From contig CAKJVC010000013.1 of NCBI GenBank assembly GCA_918026815.1, positions 62,001 to 126,000 on the forward strand: DNA of 64,000 nucleotides. Direction: 5' to 3'. The DNA is from Chalara sp. BL73. Its lineage: Eukaryota; Ascomycota; Leotiomycetes; Helotiales. The translations under genes were made by a program, and so were the position numbers. Shown here one piece after another: positions 46,557-57,108 of this stretch. Below the pieces are notes generated by a model. That model searched no databases, was not told the DNA's origin, and saw only the letters and a program-made list of their open reading frames with translations. Positions within the stretch are counted from its first letter, which is position 1, and every line of letters starts with the position of its first letter.

Positions 46557-48306
46557 TGTATTTTATCGATGAGTTAATTATCTGATTTTTTTTCTACTCC
46601 TCAGTACTACTAATATTTGTTTACGCTTTTCGGGTACCTGATCTTTGCTCTCTGCTATCACTGCGATAAGTAATTACTTCCTGATATCTTGTGGATAACG
46701 GTTTCATTTAAGCGACCATAAGTTACCATACAACCGGTGTGTTGCTAAGTGCTCATTCACTCCAACTAGCGTTGTGCCGCGCCTCCAGTCGCCTGAACAA
46801 TTTACCAGTCCTGCCTTCGTATAAACCTTAATTGTACGCTTTACTATACACGTGTCGGGATTGACTGTAGCTTTAAGGATACTGTGCCATATTCAGGACT
46901 TGTGAACAGATAGACTGTATTATTGGCTTTGGACTGTAAATCATAATAATTAAGTGTTTGATCTTGATACTCTCTTTAGTAGCATATGCCTTTCACTGAA
47001 ATGATGTACCGGCAGATTCATTCAACTTAGCAATGTCGACTTAGGCATCGCATGCGCCACATTATAAATGAATTATTATCGCAGGATAAGTACTGGATGT
47101 TTGGGAGCAACAGTTGTATTCTAGCGACTGTCCCAAGCGAACCGTTTCATGCTAGAAGCGTCCTGGTAAGTATCGACCTCAAAAGTCCAATCTGATCTGC
47201 TTACATGCTTAAAATTACTGGGGGTTACATACTTAACATTATGCCAACTACAGCTGTGCTTTTACATATATACCTAAAAAATAAAAAGGCTAGACTTACT
47301 ACAAATTTAGCAGCGCGTCACATGTCACGAATGTCAAGTGCCGGGCCTGGTTTCTATTCCCATCTAGGACTTGTCCGCGCGTGACTAACGCCTTTACTTA
47401 GTCTTTGATTCTCTTGGGCTTTACAAATTATTTTTTTTAGCTTAGAATTCTTGTAATAAAACACTCTCTAATAGTCGCCTATATACCGTCAGATATGGAT
47501 TCGTGACAAGTATAATTTTAATAACAAGTATAAGAATACGATTAAGTTAAACACAAAACTTAAATATTTGTGAAACAAACTAACTGTAGATTTGTATAAA
47601 ACCTTCTTTTTTGGGGGCGTATAAAAATCCACGGAGGCTTTGACCAAAAAGACTTCCTGGAACTTTTCTTCTCATCGGCCTTTGCCAGATGACTTTAACC
47701 CGTGGGGTTTTTTATATGGACATATCCATCGAGCCTCAGGCTTGCGGTTGTAACATAAAGTCATACCGCTGTTACAATACCACGTAGCTGCGGGAGCCGT
47801 AACAGCTGTAGCAATTTTGCTATACAAAATTTGTCACCATTTTCTAGATTTAGCCAACCGCTTTCTTAACCAAGTAGTAATCGATGTAATTAATAACTAT
47901 TCTAACTTGATTTCGATTTGATTTTAGTTACTAAGCCTAGTAATCAAGTAATTAAATTATTTCTTACACCGCACTCAGACATAATAACTGGCACGGGATA
48001 AACCCCGCTATGCAATTCGCAATACGGCTCATTTGGGCTAATACCTTGTCTTCAGAAGTTCTTAAATGCTACCCCCATAGCAGGGAGACTGGGATGTGAT
48101 TGGAGGTGCACACAATCAGCACACGCTTTCGTGCATCGAATGAATGCCAAAATCAAATACCATTGATGTTGTTGCTTTGGCCGTTGTAGACTAATTGCTT
48201 TACATGATCGTAACAATCTCATCTTAGCTTTAACCTTATATTTTACCTCCAAGTGCAAAAAGACTACTCAAAAAGAAACATAGTTTGAAGTGTTAACCCG
48301 TTAGAC
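46557..48306. other. AT-rich intergenic boundary region
   Basis: About 1.75 kb of AT-rich, TA-dinucleotide-rich sequence with no coding signal. It separates the HET gene from the catabolic cluster. It may contain old, mutated repeat sequence, but I cannot identify ends. Confidence 0.5.
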
Positions 48307-49839
48307 TTATAGTCGAGCTTTTTTATCAAGTAACAAGTCATCATTGGTACATAGCTTCGTTCGTTTTAACGATCTCTCCCCCGCGCTACCTTCCATTATA
48401 ATGTTTGGAGTAGGCATGCCTTCTTGCGCTTTCCTCCACTTCCAACATTTTATCAACGGCCGGTCCAAGCCCTTATTCTCCATGATGTCAACTACCCAAT
48501 TCCCAATGTTTGGGAGATACTTGAAAGCATGACCGCTGCCACCCGTAGCAACCATAAGGGACTCTTGACCTGGAACACGGTCAATAACAAAATGATTGTC
48601 AAAGGTATCTGTGTACCAGCAAAGTCGAGTAAGCTCAATATTGATTCCATTTGCTGATAGCTCAGGAAGGAACTCGGCAATGAAATTCTTGATAACGTTG
48701 AGAGCATGCTGTGGAATGTGCTTGATTGTCTCCCCAGAACCATACCTTGTGATGGGAAGGCTCCTCTCTTTTCCATCATTCTGCATCCTTGGATTGGTAT
48801 ACTTGGTGCCCCTATAGCCGATTTTGAGGTAGCCTTGATCGTCTCGGGCAAAGCCATAGAGACCGCCTTCCGAACCGTCCCGGATTTTATAAGCCCAAGT
48901 TGGAAAGTTTTCAGGTGCGTATCTGTCGAAAAGCGGTGAGTCTGGAGGAATTTTGAGCAGAACCACTGAGCCGGCTGTTGTTTCGCAAAGGTTGTCTAGC
49001 TGCGGAATTAGCGAAGGAGTCCATCCTCCACAAGCCATGACTATCTTTGCTGATGGATAGGCTTTCCCATCACGCGTCTGAATTCCAATCACCTCGTTCT
49101 TACTGCTGTAGGTGAAACATGAAAATTCACCCACAACAGGGCCCAGGATAAACTCAACTCCAAGCAGCTTTGCCTTGTGAAGTGCAAAAGTACAAGCCTT
49201 GTCAGCAACGGCTGTGCCTCCTGTCGTGTCGAGAACGCCGAGAAAAGGCTTGCCTTTCGCTTTTCGCCAAAACGGATCCATGCCGAATTGGAATCCTTTC
49301 TGCTCAGCAATAGCAACGTGGGCTGGGTCATTTGTAATAAGTTGTGTATGCGAATGGCCCATCAGCTCCATATTTCTAACCGTATCAGTCTCAAAAGGAG
49401 GTAGTTGGTCTTGATCTGTGATTGAAAGGTTGCCATTATTGATAAAAACCCTCGTTGACCGGGTCATGGAATCAGGAACAAACTCCCCACTCTGAAGCTC
49501 AGCATTCCATTTCGTCCAACCTTCAAGGGCTTCAGTGGACAAATCCTGGTAAAGTGTCTGATTTCCGTAGGCTGATCTAATAATTTTGTTCATGTCTACT
49601 CATCGAGTGTATCAGTAAGATCAACAACCGCCCACGGTGGTAAAACTCAGGCACTCACCCGCCGACGCCGCATCACACCCAGCCAGGTAGGAGTACTGTT
49701 TTTCATCGTATGACTGCTTGTCAAATACAGTAACTTTCTGATAGCCACGTTGTGCAAGATGAATAGCAGTGCTTAGCCCAAAGATGCCAGCCCCCACGAC
49801 AATAATGTTGTCCTCTAAACTGGTCACAGAAGGGCCCAT
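48307..49839 (-). CDS. FAD-dependent amine oxidase (fructosyl-amino-acid / sarcosine oxidase family)
   Basis: Exons 49839-49659 and 49595-48307 are joined over a 63-nt intron (GTGAGT...AGTAG), giving 489 aa. The ATG at 49839 is chosen because the dinucleotide-binding motif then lies near the N-terminus as usual (IIVVGAGIFGLSTAIHLAQRG); an upstream ATG at 49932 exists. Downstream are DAASADMNKIIRSAYG, a glycine-rich GGTAVADKAC region, the ACGGWTPSLIPQL motif, and a C-terminal LTRLCWYTDTFDNHFVID whose Cys is the position of covalent FAD attachment in this family, then GGSGHAFKYLPNIG. These flavoenzymes oxidise secondary amines such as Amadori compounds, sarcosine, pipecolate or saccharopine, releasing H2O2. 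No peroxisomal SKL-type end is present (ends KKARL). Divergent with the transporter. Confidence 0.85.
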
Positions 49840-50510
49840 TGCGCAGAATTGAGGTGTAGAGTGTAGACGGCTCGGAGAAAATATGAGTTTCTTGTTTGGT
49901 TTCGGTTTTGAAACCAATACTTCGAGCATCAATTCGGTAACCCGTCTCTAAGACAACATTAAGAGCATCCCTAAAGCACCATAAATTAGCCCACCATATG
50001 CCGTCATGGAATTGGGGAAACAAAAGTGGGCTACGAGTTATGGCTACGAGTCAGAGACCAAATATGCACCGGAAGAATCCTTTTCTTGGCAAGTGGAAAG
50101 TGGGTCAAACTTACCCTCGGCGGGATGAATCCGAGGATCACGTGAGAACCCCCTCTCCCTCCCTTTTTTTTGGAATATCCTTCTAGTAGGGAAGTTCTTC
50201 ATGAAGCTGGAGTTATCATAGTTCAGTCCAAGAGGTCCGGGGCTTTCCATTTCTCGGCAGATGTTTCCTTCATCGAATTTGCGCCAAATCCTAATCGACG
50301 CCAAAAGTCTCTACACTTATGATCAACATACCGGTCATGAATACTGGTACAAGATAAGGGCTCTAGCTAATCAAAAAGTTTATCGGCTGATCCAAAAGCC
50401 GTATCATATAATTATCTGAACCGCCCACCCAAAATCCTGAGACCCTCTAGCACCAGGTTATTCAATTCTTTGCCATCCTATATCATACTTTGTATCGTGC
50501 GTTGGGAATC
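49840..50510. promoter_or_regulatory. Shared divergent promoter, oxidase and transporter
   Basis: A 671-bp intergenic region. It has two CGG/CCG palindromes: CTCGG-N10-CCGAG at 50116-50135 and CGGCT-N8-AGCCG at 50385-50402. Both are candidate Zn2Cys6 sites. CACGTG occurs at about 50140. Confidence 0.55.
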
Positions 50511-52206
50511 ATGGCTCTAAAGACTGTCTTCACAGAATCACCATTCGCTAGATATGTGCGGGCCATAAAGAACTCACCACCGGGCATATACAATCGGCAT
50601 TTGTTTTTTTCGGTGTTTGTCTACGCCTTAGGAGGTATTCCTAAAAGTAAGCGCGGGCTCGTATCCAACCAGTTATTCATATTCTTGTAGCGTGAAATTA
50701 ACACCGAGTGTATTCAGCTTGGGATGAAGGTTCTGCAGCCTCAGTTCCGTCACTTCCAGGTTTCCAACAGGCATTCGGCATCACTTCTGCAAAGAACCCA
50801 CAAGCTGTTTCGAACTTTATATCGTTCGTCAACATCACGTGCGGCCTCGCGGCTCTCTTCTCTTTTTTCGTCAATGATCGTATCGGTCGACTATGGTCTC
50901 TCAGACTCTACCTCAGTATATATACAGCTGGCTGCCTCGTCTCGACATTCTCATACGGCCACTTAGGCGTCCTCTACCTTGGAAGACTTATCGCGGGAAT
51001 AGGCATTGGTCCCCTCACCGTGATTGGCCCAATGTCTATTGTTGAGATAGCACCGGTTGAAACAAGAGGTCTCCTGACTTTGTGGTTTGGCATTGTTCTC
51101 CTGGCCAGTCAAACGGTCGGAGTTTTTACAGTGTACGCATGTTATATGCATGTTGCACCGTCTCATCTGCAATACCAAATCACATTTTTTGCCCAAACGT
51201 TCGCTTCAGTCATCGTTATAATTCTGTCTTTTTTTGCAACCGAATCGCCCCGATGGCTTTGCCTTGTTGGCAGGCAAGAGGCGGCCTTTGATACACTCGT
51301 ACGTCTTCGTGGGCTATCTAGGGACCATCCGCTGTTGCTGAAAGAATGGAATGAGTTTAAAACTCAGATCGTAGAAGAGCATAACTTATACGGAGAACAA
51401 AATTGGAAATCGATCCTGCGAGAGACATTCTGTGTCACGGCTAATCTACGCCGTGTACAATTGACATGCGTCACATACGGTCTCGCCCAACTATCCGGCG
51501 GAAATGCGGTCACTAGCTATCTACCAGGAATTTTCAAACTTATAGGTATCCATGGAACATCAACGTCGATCATGATGGCTGCTTTTTATGCTTTTGCGAA
51601 GATGGTTTTCATCATCATTGCGTCCCTATTTTTGGTTGATGCTCTCGGCCGTCGGAGGTCTTTACTCATTGGCATCACAATTCAAATGCTCTCTCATATT
51701 TATCTGGGTGTCTATCTGAAGTTCTATATGGAAGATGCCAGCAATGTGAATTTAGCCTCGTCGAGAACTGCATTTGCGGCAATTTATATCCATGGATTTG
51801 GGTGGTCGATTGGTATGTTCAAAATAGCGGGTTAGCAAATAAAATGATGCTAACCACTGGCTGCACAGGTTTACTCATTCTTCCCTACCTCTTTGGGGCC
51901 GAGCTCTGGCCAAACCGCATACGTTCTTTTGGTGGTTCTTTGTCTCAAGCATGGCATTGGCTCTTCTATTTTGTGATTGTCAAAGCCACTCCATTCATTT
52001 TATCCAGTATGCGTGGGTGGGGAGCGTTCATTTTTTTTGCTGCCTGGTGTTTGATAGCCTTAGTATACACCTACATCTTGGTTCCGGAAACATCTGGCTT
52101 GGTTCTGGAGCATATTGATGCCCTATTCGAAGGGCCATGGTATTTAATGCGAAAAAAAGCTAACCAACTCCAGAAAAATGCAATTGTTTCAATTGAAATC
52201 AGGTAA
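50511..52206 (+). CDS. MFS transporter, sugar porter family
   Basis: Exons 50511-50646, 50718-51812 and 51869-52206 are phase-matched; the introns are GTAAGC...TTCAG and GTATGT...GCACAG. The predicted protein is about 522 aa with 12 hydrophobic segments. Sugar-porter landmarks are present: NDRIGRLWSLRL between TM2 and TM3, LIAGIGIGPLTVIGPMSIVEIAPVETRG, FFATESPRWL before the central loop, LVDALGRRRSL, FGAELWPNRIRSFG and VPETSGLVLEHID near the end. Expected in the plasma membrane as a proton symporter; it may carry sugars, sugar acids or sugar-conjugated compounds. Its place in the cluster suggests uptake of the pathway substrate. Confidence 0.9.
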
Positions 52207-52894
52207 GGACAAACCTTGCCTTATTCTATCTATTGAAATGTAAAGTCTAACAGAAATATATAAAAGCAATGGAAATACCGACGCAAATAGCATAGGAAAG
52301 GAGGACGATCAATTTACCTCATCGCAGAAAACTTTATGAACGGCCATGGGCTAATTCAACAAGGCAAGATCAACAAACACTTGTTTCCCACTGGATCGGG
52401 ATATCATCTCTAGAGCTATACATTAGTTCAAATCACTCTACAATAGACTTTCAGTGAAACTTTTTAATGCTTGATGACCTTATTGATGTGACTTATTGGA
52501 ATATTAGCTTGCTTAAATATAAACTAAATTGCTTAACCTACTACAATTGCTTCACAACGTATATATTTTGCTTGTAGTAATATTTCAAGGCAGAAATAAA
52601 TTATATCCTGTTTCTTGTTGGTTTCATCCAAGTAAGCAATGAATATAAATACTTCGAGGACTGTAGTTCGAGACCACTTTAAATACTGCTTAGAAAAAAG
52701 ATTGAACAATTATCTTTTGGTCACTAGTCAACGTCTCCTAAGTCTAACTCTAAAGCCCTTGTCAGTAAGAATTTTAAATTAGACCATGTAATCTATCTAT
52801 TATTCCATAGCATCTAATGCATTGGCCCTCTAAGATTGTACCAATGTCTCGTTAGAAATATTATCCAACATAAAAAGTATGGCTTCCTCTCTTC
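52207..52894. other. Intergenic between convergent genes
   Basis: 3' ends of the transporter (+) and the dehydrogenase (-) face each other. AT-rich, no gene seen. Confidence 0.5.
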
Positions 52895-54090
52895 TCAGTC
52901 CTTGACAAACTTATCCTTTATCTCGTTAACAGGAGCCACTGGTCTGCCACTTTCAAATAGTGAACGAATATTCTCAAAACATTCTCGTTCTGACTTCTGA
53001 AATGCTACATCTGTCAACCCTCCCATATGCGGTTGAAGAACAACTTTATCGCTATTTTGGAAATAAGGATTGATTTTTGGCTCATTGTGAAAGACATCTA
53101 AGCCAGCGCGGGTCACTTTACCAGTCTCGAGCGCATCAATCAATGCAAGTTCATCGACAATTGGGCCACGAGCCGTATTGACAAAGAATGCGCCGTCCTT
53201 CATGGCATCGAATTCCTTCTTCGAGATGAGATTCTTCGTTTCATCATTAAGAGGGCAATTGATGGACACAATATCAGACGTGGAGAGTAGCCCCTGGAGG
53301 GTGGCGCAGTAAGTGGCATTGTATGTCTGTTCTTCCTCTGCTGGTAGTTGCCGTCGATTATAATATCGTACTTTCAAGTTGAAAGCAGCGGCTTTCAAAG
53401 CAAGATACTGACAAAAGTCAGCTCATCTGTTCTTATGGTTGAGGCCTCCAAAGCTATGTCTTCCCCATGTCATCCATGTGTTAAAACTGAACAAGGCAAT
53501 ATTTACCTTTCCAATAGAACCCATACCAACTATTCCAATGGTTAACCCTGTAGGATCGCGAGCAGGAACAATACCGGCCTTCCAGGATCCGTTCCTTGCA
53601 CCTATCTCCGCTCTTGTAGTATCACGCAGGACAGCAAGTGTGAGAAAGATCGCCATATCAGCAGTAGCCTCTGCAACTGCATTGACAGTGTTGCAAAACC
53701 ATATGTTATTTCTGGTCATCCACTCAACATCGAACTCATTGTAGCCAGCTGAGGCAGAAGTGATGATTCGGCAATCGGGAACCAATGCTTTGAGAAGATC
53801 TTCATCGAAAGGCTCATATGGCGGCGTTCCCATCCGTATGATGAATCCATCTATAGGTTTCGAAGACTTGATCATTTCGGGCAGCATCTTTTGCACTTCT
53901 TTACGGTTGGTCGCATCGAGAACCTGTGCGACAGACTAATTAGAGGTGCGAGAAAAAGTGCCAGATTAAGCTGCAATCATACTTCAAAATCAAATGCTGC
54001 TTTGAATTCCGCAAGAAACTCTTCTCCTACAAACTTTGGGTGTCCAAGGCTAACAATCCTTGGTTTTTCTGAAAGCTTGCTGGGCGACAT
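52895..54090 (-). CDS. D-isomer-specific 2-hydroxyacid dehydrogenase
   Basis: Exons 54090-53983, 53923-53507 and 53407-52895 (345 aa) have introns GTATGA...CACAG and GTAAAT...TGTCAG with a GCTGAC branch. NAD(P) binding is shown by TIGIVGMGSIGK (about residues 164-175). Catalytic residues are in place: Arg255 in VNTARGPIVDE, Glu284 in DVFHNEP and His302 in LQPHMGG. The protein should interconvert a 2-keto acid and its D-2-hydroxy acid, like glyoxylate/hydroxypyruvate reductases. Fungal relatives are cytosolic. In this cluster it could act on a keto or hydroxy acid produced by the DUF1338 enzyme or the aldolase; that is inference. Divergent with the racemase-family gene. Confidence 0.9.
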
Positions 54091-54556
54091 ATTGGTAGCG
54101 TATGTATGAGTGATTGTAAAATGGTTAGAAAATTATAGTTGAATTAGATTCAAAACAAGTCGCTACAAAAGAATAGGCGTATCGGTTTCGTCAAGAGGGC
54201 AACCGAAGCTCATGTTCTGTTAGTTGAAGTTGTCTCAACGTGATGTCACTCCAGACGCGATTCTGTGGGGGATCCACAGCATGCATGTCGGCAGAAGCCG
54301 AGGATGGTAAATCAATTGAGGTTTAGTTTTCCTTGGGCCAAGGATCGTAGAGGATATCCCCGAGACATGCATCTGATTTTTGTCTTCGTAAGTGGGCAAG
54401 TCGGGATAATCCGTCTTATCAATCGAGCTGTTTTCTTGGCATCTTGGCCACATTCAGACATCAGAGCTGTGACGGTAGCACGGCCTGCTCCAATATTGAT
54501 CGTCTTGAATTGAAAGGCAGATCTTCACGACCGATATTTCCATCATTCCGTGAACG
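54091..54556. promoter_or_regulatory. Shared divergent promoter, dehydrogenase and racemase-like gene
   Basis: 466 bp. It contains the perfect palindrome TCGGC-AGAA-GCCGA (CGG-N6-CCG) at 54288-54301 and a looser CGGTT...AACCG pair at 54183-54205, candidate sites for the cluster's Zn2Cys6 factor. Confidence 0.55.
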
Positions 54557-55372
54557 ATGGATGTACCAGGAGACGATTTACCTCCCCTAGGCTTCATCGC
54601 TGTCGATGTACATTTTCATCGACCGCCTGGAGATCCTTATAATGAGAAGACATGGCCGTTTCCTTTGATCAAGCAGATGGCAGATGGATCAAAATTAGAC
54701 CAAATAGTTACCAAGGATAGCTATTCAAAAGAATTTCTCGACCGATTTATTGATGCGGGTCAAAAGCTTGTAGATCAAGGATGCATAGGCATTATCACGA
54801 GTTGTGGTTTTTTAGCCATGGCTCAGCAAGAGTAAGTATTGTCAATTCTCTAACACTCACAGAAATCTCAAGTCAAATTTTCAAGCAGACAAATAATCGC
54901 TAACAAATTTCATTTTGAATTCAGACTCGCCGCACGCCTACCTGTACCCATCGCCACATCCGCACTTATTCAAATTCCCGCCATAAGGGCTTTTCTACCA
55001 CCACAAAAAAGCATAGGTGTCATAACATTCGACGAGTTACGGTTAGGGCAATTGCATCTATCCAAGTTGGGCGTTGTGAATCCACAGGATATTCATATTA
55101 AAGGTGTATCTCATGATTCCTCACTGCGGTGTATCATTCGAGACGGCGCACCATATTCTCACCTGCACATTGAAGAGGAACTTGTTCAATGTGCATTTGA
55201 CCTTGTTAAAGCCCACCCTGATCTCGGTGCCATTGTTTTGGAGTGTACACAAATGCCGCCTTTTGCCGAAGCTGTCCAGGAAAGGATAAGACTGCCTGTT
55301 TATGATGTATACACCATGGGGTTATGGTTCTATTCTGGGCTAGTCAGGAAGTCACCAACCCAATGGAAGTAA
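54557..55372 (+). CDS. Asp/Glu/hydantoin racemase-superfamily protein
   Basis: Exons 54557-54831 and 54925-55372 (240 aa) flank a GTAAGT...TTCAG intron of 93 nt. Two cysteines sit at the expected active-site positions: GIITSCGFLAMAQ (N-terminal half) and AIVLECTQMPPFAEAVQ (C-terminal half), as in the two-base racemases and related maleate isomerase or arylmalonate decarboxylase enzymes. The opening GFIAVDVHFHRPPGDPYN and the loop ITFDELRLGQ are typical of fungal members. The reaction cannot be told from sequence; it may isomerise or racemise an amino-acid-like intermediate. No targeting signal is seen. Confidence 0.8.
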
Positions 55373-55609
55373 CCAGACATAGTGTTTGAATTTCAAAAGT
55401 GTATAATCCTGGCCTTTCGATAGCGGCGCTTGAACCTTCAGTCAATATCTGCCTTTCGAGTAGAGTATCCATTGTATTTACAGCATCCATGGTCCTAATG
55501 ATGGCTTGTAGCAGCTTATATATCACATTTTGCGAACTCTATTAGTAATTTGAGACAGAGTCACATACTATCTCCTACATGTACTTGATCTTAACAGCTG
55601 TTATTAACC
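55373..55609. other. Short gap between convergent genes
   Basis: A 237-bp gap between the 3' ends of the racemase-family gene (+) and the aldolase gene (-). No feature is recognised. Confidence 0.5.
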
Positions 55610-56657
55610 TCAATTCAGGAAGTCGCCACCTGTTTCCTTCAAGATCATATCGTACTCTGGAACAAATTGCATGTACATAACCTCTGCACTACCAGTGCCT
55701 TTCTTGGTGTATTCGGCCTCCTCTTCACCGACATAACTTTTCTCTAAACGGCCCGATACCAAGGATGACTCAACCAAGATCTGTGTTTGGCAAGCACGCT
55801 CCAGGGCTATGAAGAATGCTGCTGCTTCAGCAACGGTGCCTCCAGCTGTTAATATCCCATGATTCTTGAGGATAAGATTCTTTTTGATGGGACCAAGAGC
55901 TTGTGCAATACGAACGCCTTCATCTTTTGCAAAAACTACGCCTCCAAAATTTTTGTAAACTGCGAGATCTTTGAAGAACATACAAGAGTCTGAAGCCATC
56001 AGGTAAGTGCATCCTCGCAAACAATAGAAAGAGTATACATTGCCTACCTTGATTTAGCATATCTATAGGCAGGCCAAAGGTTGACCAAGCTCTACCGTAG
56101 GGACTATGCATATGACAGGCTGCGTTTATGTCAGGCCGCATCTTATGTATCTCCCTGTGAATAATGAAACCAGCGGTATTAATAAGCTTGTCTGCACCAC
56201 CGATTCGTACTCCACTCTCATCAACACGAACCATGTCTGAGACTTGGAGAAGACCAAAGTGAACGCCATATGGATTGATCCAGAATGTATCCGGCTGGAC
56301 CGGATCTAAATACCATTTATATCAGCCAAACCATCTATCTGATGAAGCATACGTAGAGAGGCTATGCCATCTACCTCGAAGGCTAATATGGCCACTGCCA
56401 CCATCAGCGAATCCTAATTTGGCAAATATGCGGAAAGCACCTGCCATCTGCTCTAGTTGCCATCTTCTTTCTTCCCCTTTGGACTCTGGTGTAGGAATAT
56501 TATGTAAGCGGCGTACTCTTTTTGCATTTACCACATTTTTCGTGTTTAACACAGAGGCTGTTCCGAGACTTCTGTCTTGGGAATGTAATTCAGGGCCGTT
56601 GAGAGCATGTTGGGTTTGGACCAAAGTTGAGGTGGCAGAGCTCATAATCGGAGTCAT
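55610..56657 (-). CDS. Class II aldolase / adducin-head domain protein
   Basis: Exons are 56657-56375, 56305-56048 and 55989-55610. Introns are GTAGAT...TTTAG and GTAGGC...TTCAG, both phase 1. MTPIMSSATS at 56657 is chosen as start; an in-frame ATG at 56771 is possible. The class II aldolase fold shows in FRIFAKLGFADGGSGHISLRDP, DTFWINPYGVHFG and INTAGFIIHREIH. The zinc-binding pair is ACHMHSPYGRAWS, with the third ligand region KNHGILTAGGTVAEAAAFFIALERACQ. Related fungal proteins are annotated as L-fuculose-phosphate-aldolase-like, with unknown substrates. It may perform retro-aldol cleavage or decarboxylation in the cluster's pathway. Divergent with the DUF1338 gene. Confidence 0.85.
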
Positions 56658-57108
56658 TTTCGAATAACAGCTCAAGACGAGATCTCGCAGTTTGAGTGTT
56701 ATATTTGCAACACGATAGAAACGAGGAATTTCGACTCTCTGAGGCCTCTTTTTGACCAAGACTGCAACCAAACAGTCTTCTAAGCTATTTTTGGGTTAGT
56801 CTAATGTCATGTCAGCGTAGTTCGGTTTCTTCCGACAAGCTTAGACCATAGGGAACCAGCGGACTCACCACACCTCGGTTGTTCTTCCGAGCCTGTTGCA
56901 TAATCTCATAAGCCATGGCAACATTCACTAAATCAAATGGCAGCTAGTGTTCTATCGGCACTCAGCAACTACTCTCCTGAACAAGTTTGGAAACTTCCGA
57001 CAATGTTTCCAATGGGATTTAACCAGCAGCCATAAATTATAATTACACGAGATGTCGTTTTCATAGCAGCAGATACGTGATCCCCCTAAATGTACACTTC
57101 TATTCAAG
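56658..57108. promoter_or_regulatory. Shared divergent promoter, aldolase and DUF1338 gene
   Basis: 451 bp (337 bp if the upstream aldolase ATG is used). It holds CGG-N6-CCG at 56823-56834 and the palindrome CTCGG-N8-CCGAG at 56874-56891, the same half-site arms as the site at 50116-50135. Confidence 0.55.

Noticed and set aside
48344..49414. Several plus-strand frames inside the FAD oxidase
   Set aside because: Antisense shadows of a clearly coding minus-strand exon.
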